From: Roseicyclus sp.
GTDB taxonomy: Bacteria > Pseudomonadota > Alphaproteobacteria > Rhodobacterales > Rhodobacteraceae
Reading direction: 5' to 3'
Assembly (NCBI RefSeq): GCF_018402035.1
Contig: NZ_JAGYJN010000001.1
Coordinates: 372,001-436,000 of the forward strand
Length of the DNA: 64,000 nt
Position 1 is the stretch's first letter, and each line of letters begins with the position of its first letter. The notes under the pieces were generated by a model. It ran no database searches. It had not been told where the DNA came from and saw nothing but the letters and a program-made list of their open reading frames with translations. The translations under genes were made by a program, and so were the position numbers. This document shows positions 25,160 through 34,037 of this stretch, piece after piece.

Positions 25160-26335
25160 ATGCCATCACCCTCACAACGCATCGCGACACTGACAGGCGA
25201 TGGTGATGATGGCTGGGAGATTTTCTACCGCGCGCGCGCGATGAAGGCGGCGGGTCATGCTGTGCTGGAACTTACCATCGGCGAACATGATATCGGCACA
25301 GACCCTTTGATCTTGGACGAGATGCACCGCGCGGCGCGCGCCGGTCACACCGGCTATGCCGCCGTGCCGGGCGTGGCGCGGTTGCGCGCCGCCGTGGCCG
25401 CAAGGCTGAGCGCGCAGCATGGGCAAAGCTATACGGGCGACAATGTGCTGATCGTGCCGGGTGGGCAGGCGGGGCTTTTTGCCGCCCATCACGCGGCCTG
25501 CGATCCGGGCGCGCGGGCCTTGATGATCGACCCTTACTACGCCACCTACCCCGGCACGATCCGCGCGGTGGGCGCGCTTCCTGTCGCCGTGGCCGCGCGC
25601 AGCGAGGATGGGTTTCAACCCGATCTTGCCGCATTGGCCAAGGCCGCCCCCGGTGCGCGGTCGCTTTTGATCAATAGCCCCAACAACCCCACGGGTGCCG
25701 TCTATAGCGCAGCCAGCCTTGCTGGGATCGCTGCCATCGCAGAGGATCATGATCTTTGGGTGATTTCCGATGAGGTCTATGACAGCCAGATCTGGCAGGG
25801 CCAGCATCGCCCGATCGCCAGCCTACCCGGCATGGCCGCGCGGACGCTGACCATCGGATCGCTGTCGAAAAGCCATGCGATGACCGGCTCACGGCTGGGT
25901 TGGGTCTGTGGCCCAAGCGATGTCATCGCGCAGATGATCACGCTGGCCACCCACACCACCTATGGCGTGCCGGGCTATATTCAGGAAGCGGGGCTTTTCG
26001 CGCTGGCCATGGGGCCAGCGGCCGAGGCTGCGGTGGCAGCCCCCTTCAAGCGGCGGCGCGATCTGCTTTTGGGGCGGATCGCGGGCCATCAGGTCTTGCG
26101 CGCCATCCCGCCCGAGGGGGCGATGTATGTCATGCTCGATATCCGCGCCACGGGGCTATCGGGCGATGACTTTGCCGCGCGTCTTCTTGATGTGGCGCAT
26201 GTGGCCGTCATGCCCGGCGAAAGCTTTGGACAGGCGGCAGCGGGTCATGTGCGGGTCGCGCTGACACTGCCCGACGACCTCTTCGCCGAGGCGGTGGCCC
26301 GGCTCATCGGCTTTGCCGAAGCCGTGGTTTCCTAA
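25160..26335 (+). CDS. Pyridoxal-phosphate aminotransferase, class I/II
   Basis: 391 residues, fold type I. NSPNNPTGA at about 172-180 holds the conserved cofactor-contact Asn, Asp204 in VISDEVYD contacts the pyridine nitrogen, Lys237 in GSLSKSHAM is the Schiff-base lysine, and R245 in SRLGW binds phosphate. The C-terminal PEGAMYVMLD and HVRVALTLPDD are typical of the aspartate/alanine-aminotransferase subgroup. CGGAGG lies eight bases before ATG 25160. The amino donor and keto acceptor are not predictable. Its stop codon overlaps the stop of convergent eda by two bases. Confidence 0.9.
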   Translation: MPSPSQRIATLTGDGDDGWEIFYRARAMKAAGHAVLELTIGEHDIGTDPLILDEMHRAARAGHTGYAAVPGVARLRAAVAARLSAQHGQSYTGDNVLIVPGGQAGLFAAHHAACDPGARALMIDPYYATYPGTIRAVGALPVAVAARSEDGFQPDLAALAKAAPGARSLLINSPNNPTGAVYSAASLAGIAAIAEDHDLWVISDEVYDSQIWQGQHRPIASLPGMAARTLTIGSLSKSHAMTGSRLGWVCGPSDVIAQMITLATHTTYGVPGYIQEAGLFALAMGPAAEAAVAAPFKRRRDLLLGRIAGHQVLRAIPPEGAMYVMLDIRATGLSGDDFAARLLDVAHVAVMPGESFGQAAAGHVRVALTLPDDLFAEAVARLIGFAEAVVS

Positions 26336-26973
26336 CGCGCCAACGCGGCCGCCGCGGCGGCCAAGGCGGTGATGCCGGCCCAATCGCCATTGGCGATTTT
26401 GTCCTTGGGCGCGACCCATGATCCGCCTGCGCAGATGACATTGGGCAGGGCAAGATAGCTGGCCGCATTCTCAGGCGTGATGCCACCCGTGGGGCAGAAC
26501 GACACCTGCGGGATCGGCGCACCGATGGCCTTGAGCGCGGGCGCGCCGCCTGCGGCCTCGGCGGGAAAGAACTTCAGCATATCATAGCCCTGCTCCCACA
26601 GCGCCATCACCTCAGAGGCGGTGGCGGCACCGGGCAAAAGCGGCAGGCCGATCTCGATGGCGGCCGCGATCAAGCGCGGCGTGGCACCGGGCGAGACGCC
26701 AAATTTGGCCCCGGCCTCTTTGGCAGCGCGGATATCTTGCGGGCTCAAAAGCGTGCCTGCCCCCACGATGCCGCCCGGCACATCGGCCATGGCGCGGATC
26801 GCATCAAGCGCGGCAGGCGTGCGCAGCGTCACCTCGAGCGCGGGCAGGCCACCGGCCACCAGTGCATGGGCCAGTGCAGCAGCCGAGGCTGCATCATCAA
26901 GCACCAGCACCGGGATGATCGGGGCGCGCGACGCGATCTCACGCGTGGCGGCGGATTGGGCCATGGGGGTCAT
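26332..26973 (-). CDS. eda: 2-dehydro-3-deoxy-phosphogluconate aldolase
   Basis: 213 residues. Splits 2-keto-3-deoxy-6-phosphogluconate to pyruvate and glyceraldehyde 3-phosphate, the last Entner-Doudoroff step. Catalytic Glu47 lies in LEVTLRT and the Schiff-base Lys134 in [19 protein letters not shown] and SFCPTGGI are further KDPG-aldolase signatures. ATG 26973 follows AAGGA by about eight bases. It lies 60 bp downstream of edd, and the gap contains a dispersed repeat. Convergent with the aminotransferase gene, sharing stop-codon bases. Confidence 0.96.
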   Translation of the reverse strand: MTPMAQSAATREIASRAPIIPVLVLDDAASAAALAHALVAGGLPALEVTLRTPAALDAIRAMADVPGGIVGAGTLLSPQDIRAAKEAGAKFGVSPGATPRLIAAAIEIGLPLLPGAATASEVMALWEQGYDMLKFFPAEAAGGAPALKAIGAPIPQVSFCPTGGITPENAASYLALPNVICAGGSWVAPKDKIANGDWAGITALAAAAAALAR

Positions 26974-27000
26974 CGGATGATCCTTTGCGCAGATCGTGTT

Positions 27001-27023
27001 TGCGTATTTCCAGAAAGATGAAG
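27001..27023 (-). repeat. Dispersed repeat, reverse orientation
   Basis: The minus strand reads CTTCATCTTTCT then GGAAATACGCA. It differs by three adjacent bases from the 46524 copy over 23 bp. It sits between edd and eda. Confidence 0.7.
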
Positions 27024-27033
27024 GGGTCAGCGG

Positions 27034-28839
27034 TCAGACGACCACACCCGCCCCCATCGTGGCAGGTCCGGCATTGGCGCGGAAGATCTCGAACAACTCG
27101 CGACCAACGCCGTGGCTATTGGCGGACAGATCGGGCTGGGCGGCGATCCGGTCTGCCACACCTTGGGTCAGCACCTCTAGCTGTCCGGCGCTGGCATCGA
27201 CGCGGACCAGATCACCATCGCTGAGCTTGCCGATCAACCCACCATCAAGCGCCTCGGGGGCGACATGAATGGCTGAGGGGACTTTGCCTGATGCGCCCGA
27301 CATGCGGCCATCGGTAACAAGCGCCACCTTATGACCGCGATCTTGCAGCACCGACAAAAGCGGCGTCAGCGCATGAAGCTCCGGCATGCCATTGGCGCGC
27401 GGGCCTTGGAAACGGACCACAACCACCACATCACGGTTCAGATCGCCGCGCTGAAAGGCGGCTTTGACGGCGGCTTGAGACTCAAACACAGCCGCCGGGG
27501 CTTCGATCACATGGCGGGCGGGATCGACGGCCGAGACCTTCATCACGCCACGCCCGAGATTGCCGACAAGTTCGACCAAGCCGCCCTGTGGCTGGAAAGC
27601 GTCGCGCGCCGGGCGCAAGATCTTGTCGTTCAGACTGGCCCCCGGTCCTGCCTCCCACGACAGGGTGCCATCGCGGAGTTTGGGTTCTTGGGCATAAAGC
27701 GCCAAGCCTTGGCCCGCCACGGTCTTGGTGTCGGGGTGAAGCAGCCCAGCCTCCAGCAGCTCACCGATCATATAGGCAAGCCCGCCCGCCGCGTGGAAAT
27801 GGTTCACATCGGCCAGACCATTGGGATAAACCCGCGCCATCAGGGGCGTCGCCGCCGAGATATCTGCGAAATCAGTGGGCTCGATGATGATGCCAGCGGC
27901 CCGCGCCATAGCGACCAGATGGATCACAAGGTTCGTCGAGCCACCCGTGGCCATCAGCCCCACGATCCCGTTCACGAAGGCCTTTTCGTCAAGGATATCG
28001 CAGACCGGCGTAAAGGAATTGCCAAGCGCTGTGATCGCTGCTGCCCGTTCGGTCGCGGCATCGGTCAGCGCCTCGCGCAAGGGGGTTCCGGGGTTCACGA
28101 AACTTGCGCCGGGTAGGTGCAACCCCATGAATTCCATCAACATCTGGTTGGAATTGGCCGTGCCGTAAAAGGTGCAGGTGCCGGGGCCATGATAGCTATC
28201 CATCTCGGCCTTCATCAGCACGTCGCGGCCCACGGCACCGGTGGCGAATTGTTGGCGCACCTTGGATTTCTCATCATTGGGCAGGCCCGAGACCATCGGC
28301 CCCGCCGGCACGAAGAGCCCCGGCAGATAGCCAAAGCTCGCCGCCGCCATCACCAGACCCGGCACGATCTTGTCACAAACGCCCAAGTACAGTACCGCAT
28401 CAAAGGTATTGTGGCTGAGCGCTACGCCGGTCGCGAGCGCGATCACATCGCGCGAAAACAGCGACAGCTCCATCCCCACCTGCCCTTGGGTGACGCCATC
28501 GCACATGGCGGGCACGCCACCCGCGACCTGTGCGGTGGCGCCAACACGGCGGGCGGCAGCCTTGATCTTGTCGGGATAGGTTTCAAAGGGCTGATGGGCC
28601 GAGAGCATGTCATTATAGGCCGTCACGATCCCGATACTGGGCGCGCGCGCGGCCACAAGCGCATCCTTGTCAGCCCCCATCGCGGCATAGGCATGGGCTT
28701 GATTGCCACAAGACAGATGCGCGCGGCGCGGGCCATCCTCGGCAAGCTTGCGCATACGCTCCATGTAAGGGCCGCGCGCCGCCTTTGAGCGCGCGATGAT
28801 CCGATCGGTTACTGCAGCGATACGACCGTCCAAAGACAT
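27034..28839 (-). CDS. edd: Phosphogluconate dehydratase
   Basis: 601 residues. Dehydrates 6-phosphogluconate to KDPG, the committed Entner-Doudoroff step; an iron-sulfur enzyme of the IlvD/Edd family. Family blocks are [18 protein letters not shown] (near 74), [17 protein letters not shown] (near 109), [15 protein letters not shown] (near 152) and [13 protein letters not shown]. Cys residues in [13 protein letters not shown] and PVCDIL fit the cluster ligands. GGAGGGG precedes ATG 28839. A perfect 14-bp LacI-type palindrome lies about 40 bp upstream, so it can be regulated apart from the agl genes that end 70 bp upstream on the same strand. Confidence 0.97.
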   Translation of the reverse strand: MSLDGRIAAVTDRIIARSKAARGPYMERMRKLAEDGPRRAHLSCGNQAHAYAAMGADKDALVAARAPSIGIVTAYNDMLSAHQPFETYPDKIKAAARRVGATAQVAGGVPAMCDGVTQGQVGMELSLFSRDVIALATGVALSHNTFDAVLYLGVCDKIVPGLVMAAASFGYLPGLFVPAGPMVSGLPNDEKSKVRQQFATGAVGRDVLMKAEMDSYHGPGTCTFYGTANSNQMLMEFMGLHLPGASFVNPGTPLREALTDAATERAAAITALGNSFTPVCDILDEKAFVNGIVGLMATGGSTNLVIHLVAMARAAGIIIEPTDFADISAATPLMARVYPNGLADVNHFHAAGGLAYMIGELLEAGLLHPDTKTVAGQGLALYAQEPKLRDGTLSWEAGPGASLNDKILRPARDAFQPQGGLVELVGNLGRGVMKVSAVDPARHVIEAPAAVFESQAAVKAAFQRGDLNRDVVVVVRFQGPRANGMPELHALTPLLSVLQDRGHKVALVTDGRMSGASGKVPSAIHVAPEALDGGLIGKLSDGDLVRVDASAGQLEVLTQGVADRIAAQPDLSANSHGVGRELFEIFRANAGPATMGAGVVV

Positions 28840-28879
28840 GCCGCCCCTCCCCTTGATGCGAGTCGCCGCTAGTCTATCA

Positions 28880-28893
28880 TGTTAGCGCTAACA
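28880..28893. promoter_or_regulatory. LacI-type operator upstream of edd-eda
   Basis: TGTTAGCGCTAACA, perfect 14-bp palindrome, 40 bp before the edd ATG and 15 bp beyond the aglK stop. The 12-bp core is identical to the operator upstream of zwf (16119-16136), implying a shared Entner-Doudoroff regulon. Confidence 0.75.
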
Positions 28894-28908
28894 AGACCAG
28901 TGACGGCC

Positions 28909-30042
28909 TCAATGCGGCTGCACGCCCGGCAAGAATACAGGCTGGTCGCGGAAATGCAGCGAAATACCGTCGCGGAAAACATGGACCTTCTCGGGCGATG
29001 CGCTCAGCCGCACGGTCTTGCCGCGCAGGCCGGGGTGGATACCTTGCAGCTTGCCGATCACGCTATTTTGGCCGCCATTGGGTTTGGCAAAATAAAGCAG
29101 CGTCACCTCGCCAAGCGCCTCGACAATCTCGACCTTACCTTCAAAGGCATAGGCGGCATCGGCTGTCTCAACCATATCTTCGGGGCGGATACCAACTTGC
29201 ACATCCGCTCCCAAGTCACTGGGAAGCGATGGATAATGTGACTGCACCTGCCCCGCACCTTGGGCCAGTTCAAGCGTGGTCACAGCGCCCGTGCCCACGA
29301 TCTTGCCCGCCATCAGGTTCATCGCGGGGCTGCCGATGAATTGCGCGACAAAGGTGGAATTGGGCCGCTCATAGAGCTCAAGCGGGGCGCCCACCTGCGC
29401 GATGCCGCCCCCCGCAAGTACCACGATGCGGCTAGCAAGCGTCATCGCTTCGACCTGATCATGGGTGACATAGATCATGGTGCTGTCAGGCATCTGTTCC
29501 TTGAGTTGCGCAATCTCGATCCGGGTCGCCACGCGCAGCGCGGCATCTAGGTTCGATAGCGGCTCGTCAAAGAGATAGACCTTGGGGTCGCGCACGATCG
29601 AGCGCCCGATGGCCACGCGCTGACGTTGACCACCCGACAGCGCCTTGGGCAGGCGGTCAAGGAAATTGGTCAGCTGCAACTTGTCAGCCGCCGCGCGCAC
29701 TTTTTGGTCGATGCTCGCGCGGTCAAGCCCTGCGATTTTCAGCGAGAAGGCCATGTTATCATAGACGGTCATATGCGGGTAAAGCGCATAGGATTGAAAG
29801 ACCATGGCGATGCCGCGCTGGCTGGGGGGCACGTCGTTGACCACCTGACCATCAATCTCAAGCGTGCCGCCCGAGATCTTTTCCAGCCCCGCGATCATGC
29901 GCAAAAGCGTGGATTTCCCACAGCCCGAGGGGCCGACAAAGACGATCAACTCACCCGTCTTGATATCGAGATCGATATCATGCAGCACCCTGACGGAGCC
30001 GCCATAGAGTTTTTCTACCCCGCTCAGCTTTAGATCGGCCAT
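28909..30042 (-). CDS. aglK: Alpha-glucoside ABC transporter ATP-binding protein
   Basis: 377 residues, a MalK/UgpC-type subunit. Walker A is GPSGCGKST (near 38-46), the Q-loop is VFQSYALYPHMTVYDN, the ABC signature is LSGGQRQR (near 135), Walker B is VYLFDEP and the switch His is in YVTHDQVEAM. The C-terminal TOBE/OB regulatory domain (from about 240) contains VGIRPEDM. It powers import of glucosides with the permeases AglF and AglG and the binding protein AglE. GGAG precedes ATG 30042. It is the last gene of the leftward aglEFGAK operon. Confidence 0.95.
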   Translation of the reverse strand: MADLKLSGVEKLYGGSVRVLHDIDLDIKTGELIVFVGPSGCGKSTLLRMIAGLEKISGGTLEIDGQVVNDVPPSQRGIAMVFQSYALYPHMTVYDNMAFSLKIAGLDRASIDQKVRAAADKLQLTNFLDRLPKALSGGQRQRVAIGRSIVRDPKVYLFDEPLSNLDAALRVATRIEIAQLKEQMPDSTMIYVTHDQVEAMTLASRIVVLAGGGIAQVGAPLELYERPNSTFVAQFIGSPAMNLMAGKIVGTGAVTTLELAQGAGQVQSHYPSLPSDLGADVQVGIRPEDMVETADAAYAFEGKVEIVEALGEVTLLYFAKPNGGQNSVIGKLQGIHPGLRGKTVRLSASPEKVHVFRDGISLHFRDQPVFLPGVQPH

Positions 30043-30066
30043 GTCCTCTCCCCCCCCTTGCCCGCG

Positions 30067-31740
30067 TTACGTCGCGTTTTGCGTATTCTCGGCGGCCGCG
30101 AAAACGGCGTGATAGGGCAGAAGGGTCAAAACACCCCCCTCCTGCTCAGCCAAGGCAAAGGGCGCGCCACGATCTTGGCGCCATTCACCCGCGGGCATCG
30201 CCACGCGCTGCGCAGTGTCGGTCATGTTGAAGGCACAAAACAACACCTGCCCCTCATGGCTGCGCTGAAAACGCAGCACACCGTCGATGGCGCTGATATC
30301 GGACAGATCGCCCTTGATCAGCGCCGCGAGGGCTTGGCGATAGCCGATCATGCGGCGGTAGAAATCAAGCATGCTGTCCGCCTGTCCCGTTTGCGCCCCC
30401 ACTGCGCGGGGCAGATGTTCGACCGCGACGGGCAGCCAAGGCCGCGCTTGCGAAAAACCGCCATTGTGATTGTCGGTGGTCCAAGGCATCGGCGTGCGGC
30501 ACCCATCGCGCCCTTTGAATTTGGGCCAAAAGCGGATGCCATAGGGGTCTTGCAGATCGGCATAGGCGACATCAGCCTCGGTCAGGCCAAGCTCTTCGCC
30601 TTGGTAAATGCAGACCGAGCCGCGCAGCGACAAAAGCAGCGCCGCGAAAAGCCGCACCGCCCCATCATCAAGCCCCCATCGCGTGGCATGGCGCACGACG
30701 TCATGGTTGGAAAAGGCCCAGCAGGCCCAGCCATCACCAATCGTGGCCTCATAGGCGGTCAAAACCTCGGCTACCTTGGCGGCATCGGGGGTGGTGCCTG
30801 ACAGAAACTCAAAGCTGTAGCACATATGCACCTTATCGCCGCCGGCGGTGTATTGGGCCTGAATCTCCATGCCCCTTTGCGCATCGCCCACCTCGCCCAC
30901 GGCGGTGGTGCCGGGATAGGCGTTCATCAGGGCGCGCAGCCGTTGGAGAAAGGCAAGGTTTTCTGGCTGGTTCTTATCATACAGGTGATCTTGCCAGTTA
31001 TAGGGGTTCACCTCGGGGGCGATGGTGGCATTGCGCGCCTCGGGCGGCAGTGCCGGGTTGTCGCGCAACAGCTTGTCATGGAAGTAGAAGTTGATCGTAT
31101 CAAGGCGGAAGCCATCGACCCCGCGCTCAAGCCAAAAGCGCGCCACATCCAAAAGCGCATCTTGCACATCCGCGTTGTGCAGGTTCAGATCGGGCTGTTC
31201 CTTGAGGAAGTTGTGCAGGTAATACTGCATCCGGTCGCCCGACCATTCCCAAGCCGGGCCGCCAAAGATCGAGAGCCAATTATTGGGCGGGCTGCCATCG
31301 GGCTTGGCATCGGCCCAGACATACCAATCGGACTTGGCATTGCTGCGGCTGAGTTGGCTTTCCTGAAACCAGACATGCTGGTTGGAACTGTGGCTGATCA
31401 CCAGATCGATCAGCACCTTGATCCCCAATTCATGCGCCCGTGCGATCAGCGCATCGAAATCGGCCAGCGTGCCGAACATCGGATCGACATCGCAATAATC
31501 GCTGACATCATAGCCGAAATCCAGCATGGGCGAGCGGAAGAAAGGCGAGATCCAGATCGCATCGACGCCCAAACCCGCGACATGTTCCAGCCGCGCGATG
31601 ATCCCCGCCAGATCGCCGATCCCGTCGGCATTGCTGTCTTGGAAACTGCGCGGATAGATCTGATAGATCACGGCACCGCGCCACCAATCAAGGTCAGGGG
31701 CAATGATATCTTCGGGCCGCAGGGATTGCATGGCAGTCAT
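30067..31740 (-). CDS. aglA: Alpha-glucosidase (GH13, AglA type)
   Basis: 557 residues. A cytoplasmic alpha-amylase-family enzyme that releases glucose from imported alpha-glucosides (sucrose, maltose, trehalose class). The opening WWRGAVIYQIYPRSFQDSN and DLVISHSSNQH are GH13 region I-type blocks. The nucleophile is Asp214 in GFRLDTIN, the acid/base is Glu283 in VGEVGD, and the stabiliser is Asp347 in FSNHD. No signal peptide is present, fitting hydrolysis after uptake. ATG 31740 is 17 bp after the aglG stop with only a distant GGAAAG; ATG 31731 is a possible alternative. Substrate preference cannot be read off. Confidence 0.94.
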   Translation of the reverse strand: MTAMQSLRPEDIIAPDLDWWRGAVIYQIYPRSFQDSNADGIGDLAGIIARLEHVAGLGVDAIWISPFFRSPMLDFGYDVSDYCDVDPMFGTLADFDALIARAHELGIKVLIDLVISHSSNQHVWFQESQLSRSNAKSDWYVWADAKPDGSPPNNWLSIFGGPAWEWSGDRMQYYLHNFLKEQPDLNLHNADVQDALLDVARFWLERGVDGFRLDTINFYFHDKLLRDNPALPPEARNATIAPEVNPYNWQDHLYDKNQPENLAFLQRLRALMNAYPGTTAVGEVGDAQRGMEIQAQYTAGGDKVHMCYSFEFLSGTTPDAAKVAEVLTAYEATIGDGWACWAFSNHDVVRHATRWGLDDGAVRLFAALLLSLRGSVCIYQGEELGLTEADVAYADLQDPYGIRFWPKFKGRDGCRTPMPWTTDNHNGGFSQARPWLPVAVEHLPRAVGAQTGQADSMLDFYRRMIGYRQALAALIKGDLSDISAIDGVLRFQRSHEGQVLFCAFNMTDTAQRVAMPAGEWRQDRGAPFALAEQEGGVLTLLPYHAVFAAAENTQNAT

Positions 31741-31757
31741 CGTGGGGGGAGGCTTTC

Positions 31758-32933
31758 CTATTTCACCGATCCGGCCAACAGGCCGCGAACAAGGTAGCGT
31801 TGCATTGTAAAGAACACGATCAGCGGCACTGCGATGGAGACAAAGGCCGAGGTGGCCAAAATCTCCCAATCGCCGCCGCGGGTACCCATCAACTCGACGA
31901 TCTGGCGCGTCATCACCGTGGTCTGGCCGGAACTGTCGATCAAAAACACCATGGCGACGAGTAGGTCGTTCCATGTCCACAAGAACTGAAAGATCGCGAA
32001 ACTTGCCAGCGCCGGAAAGCTCAGGGGCAGCACGATCTTGGTAAAGACCTGGAAATCCGTCGCGCCATCGACCTTGGCACATTCGATGATCTCGCGCGGC
32101 AGGCCGACCATGTAGTTGCGCAAAAGGTAGATGGCGAGCGGCAGGCCAAAGCCCGTATGCGCAAGCCAAACGCCCAAGTAACCCTTTCCGATGCCGATCT
32201 GGTTGTGCAGCGTCAAAAGCGGGATCAGCGCCAGTTGCAGCGGTACGACCAGCATGGCCACCACGGCGGCCACCAACAGCGCGCGGCCCGGAAACTCCAT
32301 CCATGCCAGCGCATAGGCCGCGAAAGCCGCGATCAGGATCGGGATGATGGTCGCCGGGATTGTCACGGTCAGCGTGTTGAAAAAGGCCTTCGCCATCCCC
32401 TCGCGATTGCGGGGATCGAACAGCACGCCGCGGTAATTGGCGAGGGTAAATTCCGGCGGGCTTTCGGCAGTGACAAAGACACGCTGGCCCCGCCCGCTGA
32501 TCTGATCGTCATTGCCCGACCAGATGTAATCGCCGTTTTCCGCCACTTGCAGGGTTTCCCCCTCGCCCAAATCGGCGGTCTCGCCGGGGCCAAAGGCCGC
32601 GATATCGCGCGAGGATACGCCCCATGCGCTGATCACGGCGGCAACATCCGCGGCCGTCTCGGCGCGGCCATCGACGACATAAAGATTGCCCTCGACGACA
32701 AAGACACCCTCACGTTCGACGCGGAACGCGCCGGGGTTTGCGGTGCGGAACACCTCGTTCTGGACAGCCGGAAACATCGCCGCCCACCAGCCCGAGGTGC
32801 GAATTTGGTCGGTGGTGCGGAACGACGACACCAACAGCCCCAGCGTAGGAAAGACCCACAAAAGCACCAATGCCGCGACCGACAGATGCACAGCCCATGT
32901 CAGGCCGGATTTCTTGCCCGCGATATTATCCAT
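31758..32933 (-). CDS. aglG: Alpha-glucoside ABC transporter permease, MalG type
   Basis: 391 residues. One N-terminal membrane helix (about 13-35) is followed by an unusually long polar insertion (roughly 40-155) before the remaining five helices; ordinary MalG-type permeases are near 280 residues. The cytoplasmic EAA loop that contacts AglK reads REIIECAKVDGATDFQVFTKIVLP. The insertion lies on the periplasmic side and resembles a small folded domain (VEREGVFVVEGNLYVVDGRAE). GGGGGAT precedes ATG 32933. It works with AglF as the membrane channel. Long AglG proteins are known in agl systems, so this is a family trait rather than a fusion accident. Confidence 0.93.
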   Translation of the reverse strand: MDNIAGKKSGLTWAVHLSVAALVLLWVFPTLGLLVSSFRTTDQIRTSGWWAAMFPAVQNEVFRTANPGAFRVEREGVFVVEGNLYVVDGRAETAADVAAVISAWGVSSRDIAAFGPGETADLGEGETLQVAENGDYIWSGNDDQISGRGQRVFVTAESPPEFTLANYRGVLFDPRNREGMAKAFFNTLTVTIPATIIPILIAAFAAYALAWMEFPGRALLVAAVVAMLVVPLQLALIPLLTLHNQIGIGKGYLGVWLAHTGFGLPLAIYLLRNYMVGLPREIIECAKVDGATDFQVFTKIVLPLSFPALASFAIFQFLWTWNDLLVAMVFLIDSSGQTTVMTRQIVELMGTRGGDWEILATSAFVSIAVPLIVFFTMQRYLVRGLLAGSVK

Positions 32934-32954
32934 GACACGATCCCCCGCCCAGCA

Positions 32955-33956
32955 TCACCGCATCTCCTTGCGGGCGTTATAGACGTTCCACACAAGGATC
33001 GGCGTCACGAGCAGCATGATCACCATCGCCGCCGCCGAACCCATGCCCCAATCATTGGCGCGGAACAGCTTGTCATACATGAAATTGGCCAAGACCTGCG
33101 TCTCCCACTGGCCGTTGGTCATGGCAAAGACGATGTCAAAGACCTTGAGCACCACGATAGTGATCGTGGTCCAGACCACCACGATGGTGCCCGCGATCTG
33201 TGGCACCTTGATTTTGAAAAAGATCTGGAACGGGTTCGCGCCATCGACGATCGCGGCCTCAATGGTTTCTTCGGGGATGCCGCGCAGAGCGGCCGACAAG
33301 ATCACCATGGCAAAGCCCGTCTGAATCCAGATCAGCACCACCATCAAAAACAGGTTGTTCCAAAACGGCACGGTCAGCCATGTAACCGGCGCCGCCCCGC
33401 CCAGTTGCATATAGACAGCGTTCAAAATGCCGATCTGCGCCACATCTTCGGGGCGGGCATCATAGACCAGCTTGAAGATCACCGCCGCACCCACAAAGGA
33501 AATCGCCATCGGCATGAAGATCAGCGATTTCGCGATATTGCCCCAGCCGATCCGGTCGGTCAGCTGCGCGGCCAAAAGCCCAAAGGCGGTCGAGGCGGCA
33601 GGTACGATCAACAGCCACATGAAGTTGTTGCGCAGCGCTTCCCAGAATTTCGGATCGTTCAGCATGCGCGCGTAATTCTCGGCACCCACGAATGCCCCGC
33701 CCGCGTTGCGGTCGATCAAGGACAGGCGAAAGGTCTCGAACACCGGATAGGCAAGGTATAGCCCCAGGGCGAACAGCGCGGGAAACAGGAAAAGCCATGG
33801 CCGCACCGCATTGGCGCGGTTAATGTTGCGCCCGGTATTTGGGCCGCGCGCCGGAAAGAGAACCCGGTCAAGAAACAGGTTCGAGAGGTAGAAATACCCA
33901 ACGCATCCGCCGACACCCACGATGATGGTGATCAAGGCCTGAAATGCCGGATTCAT
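32955..33956 (-). CDS. aglF: Alpha-glucoside ABC transporter permease, MalF type
   Basis: 333 residues with about seven or eight membrane segments, including a leading pair before the core domain. The EAA loop reads EETIEAAIVDGANPFQIFFKIKVP. The ATG at 33956 is set by GGGGGAGG seven bases upstream; a TTG six bases earlier is less likely. It forms the heterodimeric channel with AglG. It is separated from aglE by an 81-bp gap containing two strong hairpins, a common arrangement that lets the binding protein be made in excess of the permeases. Confidence 0.93.
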   Translation of the reverse strand: MNPAFQALITIIVGVGGCVGYFYLSNLFLDRVLFPARGPNTGRNINRANAVRPWLFLFPALFALGLYLAYPVFETFRLSLIDRNAGGAFVGAENYARMLNDPKFWEALRNNFMWLLIVPAASTAFGLLAAQLTDRIGWGNIAKSLIFMPMAISFVGAAVIFKLVYDARPEDVAQIGILNAVYMQLGGAAPVTWLTVPFWNNLFLMVVLIWIQTGFAMVILSAALRGIPEETIEAAIVDGANPFQIFFKIKVPQIAGTIVVVWTTITIVVLKVFDIVFAMTNGQWETQVLANFMYDKLFRANDWGMGSAAAMVIMLLVTPILVWNVYNARKEMR

Positions 33957-33988
33957 CTGCAAACCTCCCCCTAGACGCTCAACGGGAT

Positions 33989-34034
33989 GATCCGGCCCCG
34001 CAGGGCCGGATCGGGATCACTGGCCCAAAGGCCA
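33989..34034 (-). promoter_or_regulatory. Two hairpins in the aglE-aglF gap
   Basis: GATCCGGCCC (33989-33998) pairs perfectly with GGGCCGGATC (34003-34012) around a four-base loop; TGGCC (34021-34025) pairs with GGCCA (34030-34034). Neither is followed by a T-run on the minus strand. They probably protect aglE mRNA or reduce read-through into aglFGAK. Confidence 0.75.
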
Positions 34035-34037
34035 AGC

